Source: Sebastes aleutianus
Lineage: Eukaryota; Chordata; Actinopteri; Perciformes; Sebastidae
Reading direction: 5' to 3'
Assembly (NCBI GenBank): GCA_916700875.1
Contig: CAKAKS010000066.1
Coordinates: 32,280,490 to 32,344,489, forward strand
Length of the DNA stretch: 64,000 nucleotides
Shown here: piece by piece, positions 58,518-64,000 of the stretch
Numbering within the stretch: the stretch's first letter is position 1
Layout of the letters: each line of letters opens with the position of its first letter
The notes under the pieces: model-generated
Told to the model about the DNA's origin: nothing
What the model saw: the letters and a program-made list of their open reading frames with translations, nothing else
Databases searched by the model: none
Program-made: the position numbers and the translations under genes

Positions 58518-60070
58518 GCAAACTGTGACAAAGGTAACTCGAGCCCCGCTTCCAGAATAGGCCTCCCTAACTCCAAACCAAATAGCGGGACGCGGAAAGA
58601 TCTGCTCGCGGCCCTCGTGCCGTAATGCTTTATAGCCGATGATTGAGTCCCAGGAGTCTCCAGCCAGGTTCAACAGACATCTAGCCTCACACTTGGACCT
58701 CTGTCATCAGATCAGCTGATAGTCTCTCCCTGTCGGTGTTTGTGTTGGCCTCAGTTTCCTAGACGGCAGTGATTAATCGACTCACTGACCTAATTAGTTT
58801 GTGTGATTATTTTTGTTTCCTTATTTGCATGAACATTAGGGCTGGGACGATACACCACCTCCTGATTCGGAACCATCACGATACTTGGGTGGTGATTCGA
58901 TATGTATTACGATTTTTAAGTATTGCGATTTGACAAGTATTGCGATTTGATATTATGATTTATTGCGATTTTTGTTAACTTTTTTAACACTAGACGATGG
59001 GAAACAAATTGAATTGGGGACTTTTACTTAAAATATCTGAATTATTACATTAAAATGTTTGATTTTCAGCGTGTATGTAGTGTAATTTGAAAACCGGACA
59101 TAGTCACACGTGTATACTTCCGCTAACTTCGCCAAGTCCGTCTCTAGCTCTCCCGTCAGCTCCGTTCTCTTTATACATCCATGGTCAGCTCCATCTGGGC
59201 CGTTTGAATGCATTTAACATAAATGTCAGTATATGGGTGCTCTACAGTTGTAGCGTCGGCCCATTTGACCACAGAGATGAGAGTGATGGCCGACTTGACC
59301 GCATGTTACTACAATACGATAACATTTCCGTCCTTGACAGAATTAGCACGCAGCTTTAGCCGTGATCTCTAGCTCTGCTGTTCCTGTCAATGTGTGAAAC
59401 CCAAAGTGTTTCCATTCTTTACTGGATGTGTAGTGTTTACCACTTTGGATTTAAAATGTGGGGGTGCCGGTCGTATCCATGCAGACCCTCCGGCGTTTGT
59501 TTTGTTTTTTGACGGATACGGAACGGATATGACGTCCCGTTACTCAGACTACAACAATAAAAGTGGTAACTTCCTTCTTCCTCCGCATACACTCAAATGA
59601 AGCAAATATATAAATTCTGGCATTCTAAATCGTGAAAAAAAAAAAAAAGAATCAGGTTACATAGGTGAATCCATTTTTTTCCCCCACCCCTAATGAAGAA
59701 AAGGATCATTTGGTTTTAGGTTTCTCTGACAATTACTACTGATACGTAGTTCTAACCTGCTAAGATCCTTTTCCTCTTTGTTGTTTTACAGCTCAAGGAC
59801 GATGTGACGCTGGTCAACCCCGGGGTCTCTCAGCTGTGTATCCGGGGAGACGGCAAGCTTCTGGCATCAGCGGGCTGGGACCATCGGGTGCGGGTATTCG
59901 GGTGGAAGAAGCTGCGGCCACTGGCGGTGCTTCAGTACCACACTGACATGGCGCTAAGCGTGGCCTTCTCTGACCACCAAGACCCCAGACAAAGACTGCT
60001 GGCTGCTGGATCCAAGGATCAGCGGATCAGCCTGTGGTCAATATACAACGAGGGAGCGGACACTGGCTGA
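34663..60070 (+). CDS. gnb1l: Guanine nucleotide-binding protein beta subunit-like protein 1 (WD40 repeats), full coding sequence
   Basis: Six coding exons (ATG at 34720; 34663-34829, 35818-35943, 36877-37039, 43244-43336, 51827-52042, 59792-60070) join in phase to 328 codons plus TGA, against about 327 residues in human GNB1L. WD40 blades are visible as LLFSGSGKGAIHMWNL, GRDMQVCLWDL, LLLAGYEDGSLLLWDV, RGISGSSEKELSSWML, LASAGWDHRVRVFGW and LAAGSKDQRISLWSIY. The order and sequence match human GNB1L as I remember it, including AKLGM-MC-KLWQ and the C-terminal SKDQRISLWS. The protein is a small all-WD40 propeller without enzyme motifs; human work links it to stability of PIKK-family kinases (recall, not shown here). 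In human 22q11.2 it lies next to TXNRD2 in the same orientation, as here. Introns 3-5 are very large and full of transposons. The start is supported by an in-frame stop at 34702-34704. Confidence 0.95.
34672..34704 (+). promoter_or_regulatory. Short upstream open reading frame in gnb1l leader
   Basis: ATG ACT CGC ... CAT TGA encodes ten residues and ends 15 bases before the main ATG, in the same exon and frame. It could lower translation of gnb1l or act through reinitiation. Confidence 0.5.
35010..35725. mobile_element. Foldback element, family B copy 4 (gnb1l intron 1)
   Basis: It contains the CGCAAACTCCGAT-AAACGGTCAAAC and TTTTACAGCTAAACAGTACA segments, with internal inverted arms near 35316-35341 and 35408-35440. 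It ends about 100 bases before gnb1l exon 2. Confidence 0.68.
35818..35943 (+). CDS. gnb1l: gnb1l coding exon 2
   Basis: The acceptor is tttgcag|GTC and the donor ATCAG|gtaagg. It encodes SGKGAIHMWNLNTRRAEKIV to LQETDTLI, the first WD40 blade. Confidence 0.93.
36158..36770 (+). mobile_element. hAT-like element, family D copy 1, 8-bp target duplication
   Basis: The ends TAGGGATGTCACGAGAACC and GTTGTGACATCCCTA are inverted repeats. Flanks ATAGTAAG (36150-36157) and GTAGTAAG (36771-36778) differ at one base. It lies about 100 bases before gnb1l exon 3. Confidence 0.83.
36877..37039 (+). CDS. gnb1l: gnb1l coding exon 3
   Basis: The acceptor is ggagcag|TCA and the donor GAAGAG|gtcaga. It encodes QGRDMQVCLWDLSEGRSEVM, then DSVWTGSVGFCQCSVLE, to GQQTEE. 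The GRD-CLWDL-EGRS-V-DSV-SVGFC pattern is a GNB1L signature. Confidence 0.93.
37050..37195. repeat. Fish interspersed repeat family N, divergent copy at gnb1l exon 3 donor
   Basis: GTGGATGTGAGTGTGAATGT, GCATGCTGGGATGTGCTCTA and AAAAGGATAAGTGCAT align with the second half of the copy at 62125. It begins within about 15 bases of the 5' splice site at 37040. Confidence 0.55.
37535..38137. mobile_element. AT-rich palindromic MITE, family C copy 2 (gnb1l intron 3)
   Basis: The ends CAGAACCTGCCAAAATAAA and TTTTTGGCAGGTTCCGTCC and the GCGACTCGATAAATAAATAA arm match copy 1. A non-AT block of about 230 bases (37880-38090) interrupts the interior. Confidence 0.68.
39094..39796 (-). mobile_element. hAT-like element, family A copy 5
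   Basis: The ends GGGGCTGTCAGTTGATTAAA and AACTTTGACAGCCCTA enclose the full family body, inside gnb1l intron 3. Confidence 0.78.
39797..41433. other. gnb1l intron 3, repeat-poor block
   Basis: No exon or transposon is recognised apart from a short CA run near 40530. Composition is balanced. It may hold regulatory DNA. Confidence 0.35.
41434..43034 (+). mobile_element. Tc1/mariner DNA transposon, almost intact (one nonsense codon)
   Basis: Outer ends CAGTGGAGGAAATAAGTATT (41434) and its complement (to 43034) are flanked by TA on both sides (41432-41433, 43035-43036), the standard Tc1 target duplication. The inner boundary of each arm repeats the motif GGAAATAAGTATTTGATCCC (41614-41638 and near 42833-42857), so each roughly 200-bp arm has an outer and an inner repeat, as in IR/DR-type Tc1 elements such as Sleeping Beauty. 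It sits inside gnb1l intron 3 in the same orientation. Confidence 0.95.
41801..42862 (+). pseudogene. Tc1-like transposase, interrupted by one in-frame stop
   Basis: The frame opens MGKTKGLSKDVRDKIVNLHK with a paired-like helix-turn-helix DNA-binding region over residues 1-110 and an AT-hook-like RPRSGAP. Catalytic Asp are in MWSDETKIELFG (D152) and QHDNDPKHT (D243). A TGA at 42599-42601 (codon 267) stands where relatives have Trp in VMEWPSQSPDLNP. After it the frame stays open through SPDLNSIENLW, with Glu at codon 278, giving DD34E spacing, and ends at TAA 42860-42862 (353 codons). The stop removes the catalytic Glu, so the copy should be inactive. No frameshift was seen. Confidence 0.93.
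43091..43190 (+). mobile_element. hAT-like element, family E fragment
   Basis: TAGGGCCTGGACGATACACC and the following 80 bases match the left end of the family. The remainder is absent. It lies about 50 bases upstream of gnb1l exon 4. Confidence 0.65.
43244..43336 (+). CDS. gnb1l: gnb1l coding exon 4
   Basis: Ninety-three bases, phase 0 (ctcggcag|ATC ... TGGCAG|gtaagc). It encodes IKIIELPSKTPVCTLVPDAK LGMVMCIKLWQ. This exon lies only about 200 bases after the Tc1 transposon and 50 bases after a hAT-like fragment. Confidence 0.93.
43670..44103 (+). mobile_element. Small hAT-like element with perfect 8-bp target duplication (family F)
   Basis: Terminal inverted repeats TAGGGATGCACCGATACC and its partner ATCGGTGCATCCCTA are flanked on both sides by CATGGAAG (43662-43669, 44104-44111). 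At 434 bp with no frame, it is a MITE. Confidence 0.88.
44112..46744. other. gnb1l intron 4, mostly unique DNA
   Basis: It contains a CA repeat at 45434 and pyrimidine-rich sequence at 45600-45720. No exon is supported. Confidence 0.35.
45434..45461 (+). repeat. (CA)n microsatellite
   Basis: Fourteen CA units. Confidence 0.95.
46753..47482 (-). mobile_element. hAT-like element, family A copy 6, with 8-bp target duplication
   Basis: Full length, from TAGGGCTGTCAATCAATTAA to TTTGAAAGCCCTA. Flanks GCACTTAT (46745-46752) and GTACTTAT (47483-47490) differ at one base. It lies in gnb1l intron 4. Confidence 0.83.
48067..48335 (+). repeat. Dispersed repeat with ATTAATCGA motifs (right part)
   Basis: TTTTGGACTGTTGGTCGGAC, TTTATAGACCAAACAATTAA and GATTAATCGAGAAATAATC belong to a common fish repeat. 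A left part of the same kind is at 50735-50910 (TTGTTGATTAATCGATTAG). Confidence 0.55.
48983..49137. repeat. Small MITE-like repeat
   Basis: TTCGCTTGGAAACGGTCCGA, TTGGTCCACACCAGAATACG and GGCTTGTGAAAGCGCCCCT resemble a fish MITE with GGGCGCTTTCACA ends. Only part of it is recognisable. Confidence 0.4.
50735..50910 (+). repeat. Dispersed repeat with ATTAATCGA motifs (left part)
   Basis: TTGTTGATTAATCGATTAGA followed by TTCCAGCTTTTCCAATGC. An A/T-rich low-complexity tract follows to about 51420, including a TTA array at 51337-51372. Confidence 0.5.
51827..52042 (+). CDS. gnb1l: gnb1l coding exon 5
   Basis: A 216-base exon, phase 0 (acttccag|CCA ... CTGCAG|gtcagc). It encodes PDSGPGPLLLAGYEDGSLLL, WDVTQRSELSRA, EPVMCLTFDTKRLRGISGS and SSWMLDRQNNLQ, covering two WD40 blades. 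Confidence 0.94.
52085..52818. mobile_element. hAT-like element with internal tandem repeats (family H)
   Basis: The left end CCAGTGGTTCCCAAAC and the right end TTGGGTAACCACTG are inverted repeats of Charlie-type hAT style. Inside, 52375-52610 is a decayed array of about 35-bp units of the form CATTACTTTTAGCTAACTAT. It begins 43 bases after the donor of gnb1l exon 5. Confidence 0.6.
54162..54270 (+). promoter_or_regulatory. GATA-motif-rich element, copy 2 (candidate enhancer, gnb1l intron 5)
   Basis: GAGCTTATC, AGATAAAGA, CCTCAGGAA, ACACATGGC and TTTATCTTC align with copy 1 at 15086-15190 over about 105 bases with few gaps. Confidence 0.45.
55311..55334 (+). repeat. (TG)n microsatellite
   Basis: Twelve TG units in gnb1l intron 5. 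Confidence 0.95.
55659..56187. mobile_element. Foldback element, family B copy 5 (gnb1l intron 5)
   Basis: The termini TTAAAGCAGCAGTAGGC and CTGCCTCTTGCAGCTTTA are inverted repeats. The body matches the other four copies. Confidence 0.7.
56305..56475. repeat. Fish repeat family G, copy 3 (partial)
   Basis: TTTCTTGCCGAGAGTTTGTT and GTTAGCTTAGTTTAGCAC match the family. A family Q fragment follows at 56483-56560. Confidence 0.55.
56561..58836. other. gnb1l intron 5, distal part
   Basis: 56757-57345 carries sequence like AGGGCTGCACCTATCAATAA and GATTAATTTTCTGTTAATCA, typical of a dispersed fish repeat. 57360-58800 is mostly unique with CT repeats. No exon is supported. Confidence 0.35.
58480..58516 (+). 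repeat. (CT)n microsatellite
   Basis: A CT run with TTT interruptions. A second shorter CT run lies at 57908-57931. Confidence 0.9.
58837..59692 (+). mobile_element. hAT-like element, family E copy 2
   Basis: The ends TAGGGCTGGGACGATACACC and CCCCCACCCCTA match copy 1. Flanks ATGAACAT and ATGAAGAA share 6 of 8 bases. It lies 100 bases before the last gnb1l exon. Confidence 0.78.
59792..60070 (+). CDS. gnb1l: gnb1l terminal coding exon
   Basis: The acceptor is ttgttttacag|CTC and the stop is TGA at 60068-60070. It encodes LKDDVTLVNPGVSQLCIRGD, then LASAGWDHRVRVFGWKKLRP and AAGSKDQRISLWSIYNEGAD. The last two WD40 blades close the propeller. The exon starts 100 bases after a hAT-like element. 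Confidence 0.95.
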   Translation, partial: LKDDVTLVNPGVSQLCIRGDGKLLASAGWDHRVRVFGWKKLRPLAVLQYHTDMALSVAFSDHQDPRQRLLAAGSKDQRISLWSIYNEGADTG

Positions 60071-60982
60071 GCCTCTGAGCTCTGGGAGGATATATGGACT
60101 TTTAATGGGATCAGTAGCCAATAATTCAGTAATAGTCCAGTGCAATGGGTTGCTAACTGGACAAATGGACTGTGTAAATTATATTTAGCTACTTGTCTCT
60201 TGATATTGAGATCCTGCTTTGACGTCGCCCTTTAGCACCAAGCGTTGTTGACAGATTGTTGTAATGCCCATGAATAACAATTCATTGTTTTGTCATGAAT
60301 CATGTCGTTACACAGGGCCGGTTTCCACCTTCTGGCCACCTGTCTCACCTCTTATGGTACATGTCCACAGGGGCCTCACTTCCCACCATTGGACGCTTTA
60401 TGGGCTGCCACTAGACACGAGGCATGAGGCACCCGATTGAACGAACACTTTTCCTCGTGCTGCTCCCAGCTTTCTAACCGGAACCTACATAGCTGCTCGT
60501 TTGGAAACTTTCTTCTCTTATTTCATGAAAATAATTCACCGAAATGTGTTTTATGCGAGAAATAAGACATGCAGTCGCTAAATGTGTCTTTATTTTGGAT
60601 CGACAGCGCTTAGTTTAAAAGTTTATAGGGAGTTTCCAGAGGCGGCGAGTCGCGTCGGACGCCCCTGATTTGCTTAAAGTAGACTAGACATCAACTTTAT
60701 GCAAATCATTGTCTCTAATCACGCTACCAGAATGCATTGCACGGCTGCTTACATAGACAATGAATGGGAAGCGTGGAAAGGACGGAGGCTGTGGACATGT
60801 ACCATTAAGAGCATGAAAGATACAGTAGTAAAACAAAGGAAATACACCTAAACTGCCTCGGCTCAGTTGATTACATTTCTAAAAATAGTAGCATCTGCAT
60901 AGAACCTGAGTTCAACTTATAGTAACATCTGGATCTAGCGACATGCTTAATAGTGACGTAATGAGGTAATGAAAAAAGTGTT
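60071..60982 (+). other. gnb1l 3' UTR and downstream DNA
   Basis: No AATAAA was found between the stop and the hAT-like element at 60991. The 3' end of the transcript is therefore not placed. Confidence 0.35.
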
Positions 60983-60990
60983 GTTACTGA

Positions 60991-61760
60991 TAAGGATGTC
61001 ACAAGAACTTCGTTACCAAGTCGGTGCCAAAATTTAAAAAAAGTGACGGTTCTCTTTTTTCTACAGTACCGAAGGTTCCGTACGATGCCTGTAATGTAGT
61101 GATGTGACAGTGAGGAAGATTTTCCCACCGGTTAATAAACTTGTGACAACACCGGTGTCACCGATTGCACCGGACATTTTACAAGAAAGATTACGGTCAA
61201 CATGTGCAGAGCGCTGACTCTGATCTTTACCGTCGGGTGGCGGTGTGTCTAGCCTCTCCGCTTCGGGGGTCTACCTGGCGCCGCTGTTCCGTGCACACCG
61301 GCTGTGACGGCTCCATCCACCTCGCAGCGATTACCTCATTAACGTTATGGTTCCCTTATAGCATTGGGATTAAACGTGACATATTGCCAAATAGGTGCGT
61401 TTGCTTTTCACTTTGACAACAAATCCTCCGCTCCTGCTCCTACTCCTGCTACTCTGAGTTGATGGACCAGATGCATTCACGGTCAGTATGTAGTGTCCGT
61501 TGTCTGACTATCGATTGATAACCTGCCGCTGATACGACAAAATGAACAAAATGGGTCAATTATTTTTATTTATTACTTAAACTTTTTATTACTCTGTTTT
61601 TTGTAATGTCCACATGTTTTTAATAAAAGAGTGCGTGTTGAATTACATGGGATTTATTGTTTTGTTTTGTTTTTACCGTGGTATCGAATTTGGTATCGAA
61701 TCGTTGAAATTCACTGGTATTGGTATCGACTACTAGATTTCTGGTACCGTGACATCCCTA
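60991..61760 (+). mobile_element. hAT-like element, family D copy 2, perfect 8-bp target duplication
   Basis: The ends TAAGGATGTCACAAGAAC and GTACCGTGACATCCCTA are flanked by GTTACTGA on both sides (60983-60990, 61761-61768). It shares ends and body with the copy at 36158 and lies 0.9 kb after the gnb1l stop. It carries AATAAA at 61134 and 61622. Confidence 0.86.
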
Positions 61761-62124
61761 GTTACTGACCAAGCAGCAACCTCCGGTGCTGAAAAATGAA
61801 TCCAATGTGTAAGTGCCAAAAACGTGCAGTTCCTCAAATGGCAACTTGAGGCTGGCTCCAAAAGCGACTCAATCCCCATAGACCCCCATGTTAAAAGGCC
61901 CAATTTTACAGCAGGAATAAACATGTTTACAGCCTGGTACAAAACACGGTTTTGGTCTCTTTAGCTAATTTCCCCGTTCATGACAACTATACGGAGGGTG
62001 AATACTTATATAACTCACCCGTTTATATTATATTAAAGCTTAAAGTTAGGCATAATTAAGGGTGTGGCCACAGGTGGGTGCCACACCAGGTCGCTTAGCT
62101 GCTAGCTGTGTCCTCTTCCGCGTC

Positions 62125-62395
62125 GTTCAGGTCGGCCTCAGCTCCACCAACGTTTTCTCCGGGTTCTCCGGTTTCCTCCCACAGTCCAAAAACATGCAGG
62201 TTAATTGTTGACTCTAAATGCCCCGTAGGTGTGAATGTGAGTTTGAATGTTTGTCTGTCTCTATTTGTCAGCCCTGTGATAGTCGGGAGACCTGTCCATG
62301 GTGTAACCCCGCCTTCACCCAATGTCAGCTGGGATCGGCTCCAACCCCCCCCGCGACCCTGAACAGGATAAGCGGTTACAGATAATGTCTATTCA
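62125..62395. repeat. Fish interspersed repeat family N, copy 1
   Basis: TTTCCTCCCACAGTCCAAAA, ATGCAGGTTAATTGTTGACT and GACCCTGAACAGGATAAGCG are stretches of a repeat that is abundant in many fish genomes (recall). Confidence 0.65.
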
Positions 62396-62694
62396 TGCAT
62401 TTTCTTTTATACACAGCGTATGTCCAGCATAGTTTAAATTGTCTTTAATAAGATTTCCTTAAAATGTAAGGCCAGTTAAATTATCTGATATATTTCAAAT
62501 AGTTAATCAGGCACTTGCTGACTTTTTCAGCCCACTGTTTGCTGAAGCCTTTTGTGATGCTCTGTGCAGCTATGTGATTGTGTTGACTTATCTGATGGGA
62601 GATTTGCTCCAGTGGAGCTGAAATTGCGGTATACGACGCACCTGAGCAGCTATGTAATCTGGTGTTGTTATTCTAGCAGGTTTTAGCTTAACAC

Positions 62695-62780
62695 AGCTTT
62701 ATACATAGCTGTATAAAGCTATGTATACTTAGCTTAATACATCTCAGGTCAGGCCCCTCCAGCCTGACCTGAGATGTATT
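62695..62780 (+). repeat. Cluster of perfect hairpins
   Basis: 62736-62754 and 62762-62780 are perfect reverse complements (19 bp, 7-base loop). Just before them 62695-62705 pairs with 62710-62720 (11 bp, 4-base loop) and, as an alternative, 62701-62710 pairs with 62717-62726 (10 bp, 6-base loop). Confidence 0.9.
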
Positions 62781-63604
62781 TGTCAAACAAGGTTAATCAC
62801 AGCAGGGGCATGAAGAACAGAGGCCTGTTGGTTTAAGAGAGGTGCTGATCTGCAGATGCTCTCCTTGGTCAGCATTATCTGTTCATGAGCTGATTTTCTT
62901 TTCTTAGCAAGTATTACCTCTTTGTTAATCAAAAAGATCAGAAAGAAAATGAAGAAATCTACATCAATGTAACCATCAGGCTGATTGCGTTAGCTTTGAT
63001 GGCTCCCAAAACAAAGATATGTTTTAACGTCCTCTGTAAGAGGAATCGGCAGCATTTGCATTTTAAATTAAGACAATTGTTGACTTCTACATCAACTTCA
63101 CTCGTAATGCCAAATGCAGATGTCTTTTTAAGAAACAGACATTTGTCATGAACAAGGCCAAGGGTCCTGTTGTGAAAGTCTCAGAGAAAATAGAGAGGTG
63201 TTGTTTTTCTGTCCACTGTCTCTAATAATATCTCTGTGAGTCAATGAGCAGCATGGGAGCTCATGTGTTACAACACTGTGCCGAGGGGCCGGGGGCTTCA
63301 AACGCTCGACGTTCTGCTTCATAAAGGCTTTGTCTCCTGGGATGACCCCGAGTTGAGAAGCTCATCGTGCTGTACAGGAAAGGCCTGAGAAATCAAAGGG
63401 CCAGACCAGCATAATCATTAGTGAACAGAGGAAAGACAAGGTCATTTGCTAGACAAGCTGCCTCGCCGTGACGCTACTGTCATTGAAAAAAGTGCAGTTT
63501 TGGTTGCTTCTCTTGTTTGTATTCAAACTCATTTTTTGGATGAGTTGTGTTTGCACTTGGAACTTGTTTAAAACCCTTTGCCTAAACTTTAAAAAAAAAA
63601 AAAA

Positions 63605-63947
63605 CGGCTGTCGCGTTAAGGCAAATTCATTGACACTGACAGCTGTTGTTGCCTGTTGGGCTTGAGTTTGCCATGTTATGATTTGAGCATATTTTGTATG
63701 CTAAGTGCAGTACCTGTGAGGGTTTCTGGACAATATTTGTCATTGTTTTGTGTTGTTTATTGATTTCCAATAGTAAATATAGACATATATTTGCATAAAG
63801 CAAGCATATTTGCTCACTCCCATGTTGATAAGAGTATTAAATACTTAACATATCTCAATTTAAGGTACAGAACAGATAAAAAATGTGCGATTAATCATGA
63901 TTTACTATGGACGATCATGCGATTAATTGCAGCTAAATAAAGCCCTA
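63605..63947 (+). mobile_element. hAT-like element, family A copy 7 (internally deleted)
   Basis: It starts CGGCTGTCGCGTTAAGGCAA after a poly-A run and ends AATAAAGCCCTA. The central body carries the shared GACACTGACAGCTGTTGTTG segment. Confidence 0.7.
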
Positions 63948-64000
63948 AAAAACCCACATGGAATAAGATCTTTTTTTTTTTGCTTACTTCTTTTTCCAAG

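Larger units (their letters stand above)
61769..63604. other. DNA downstream of gnb1l
   Basis: It holds the repeat at 62125-62395 and the hairpin cluster at 62695-62780. In human the next gene is TBX1, but no T-box exon is seen here. Confidence 0.35.

Noticed and set aside
60071..64000. tbx1 exons expected from human gene order
   Set aside because: No T-box coding motif was found on either strand in this stretch.

Overview
The window is vertebrate genomic DNA, almost certainly from a teleost fish and probably a percomorph (the group is inferred from repeat style). Exons are short and split by large introns with consensus GT-AG sites. The spaces between are filled with small DNA transposons of fish type, a tRNA-derived SINE, a LINE tail and long CA/GA microsatellites.

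Two protein-coding genes are supported, both on the + strand. Positions 1723-10379 hold the last six coding exons of txnrd2 (mitochondrial thioredoxin reductase), with the 5' part outside the window. The gene ends in Gly-Cys-Sec-Gly, with an in-frame TGA at 10371-10373 read as selenocysteine and TAA as the true stop. Positions 34663-60070 hold the complete 328-codon coding sequence of gnb1l (a WD40-repeat protein) in six coding exons. An acceptor before the first coding exon implies at least one upstream non-coding exon. The txnrd2-gnb1l tandem in the same orientation matches the human 22q11.2 order, which supports both identifications.

Layout: 1-10379 txnrd2 exons and introns, with a LINE tail, a 41-bp minisatellite and a CpG-rich patch; 10380-10740 txnrd2 3' UTR; 10741-34662 intergenic, mixing transposon copies with repeat-poor blocks that look like regulatory DNA; 34663-60070 gnb1l, whose intron 3 carries a nearly intact Tc1 transposon with one nonsense codon; 60071-64000 downstream DNA with a dated hAT-type insertion, a cluster of perfect hairpins and one more transposon copy.

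No prokaryotic features, CRISPR arrays, rRNA or functional tRNA genes are seen. The most interesting signals are the selenocysteine recoding, a GATA-motif-rich sequence block present twice 39 kb apart, a 16-bp homeodomain-type palindrome with a partial second copy, perfect hairpins near 62.7 kb, and several insertions with readable 8-bp target duplications.
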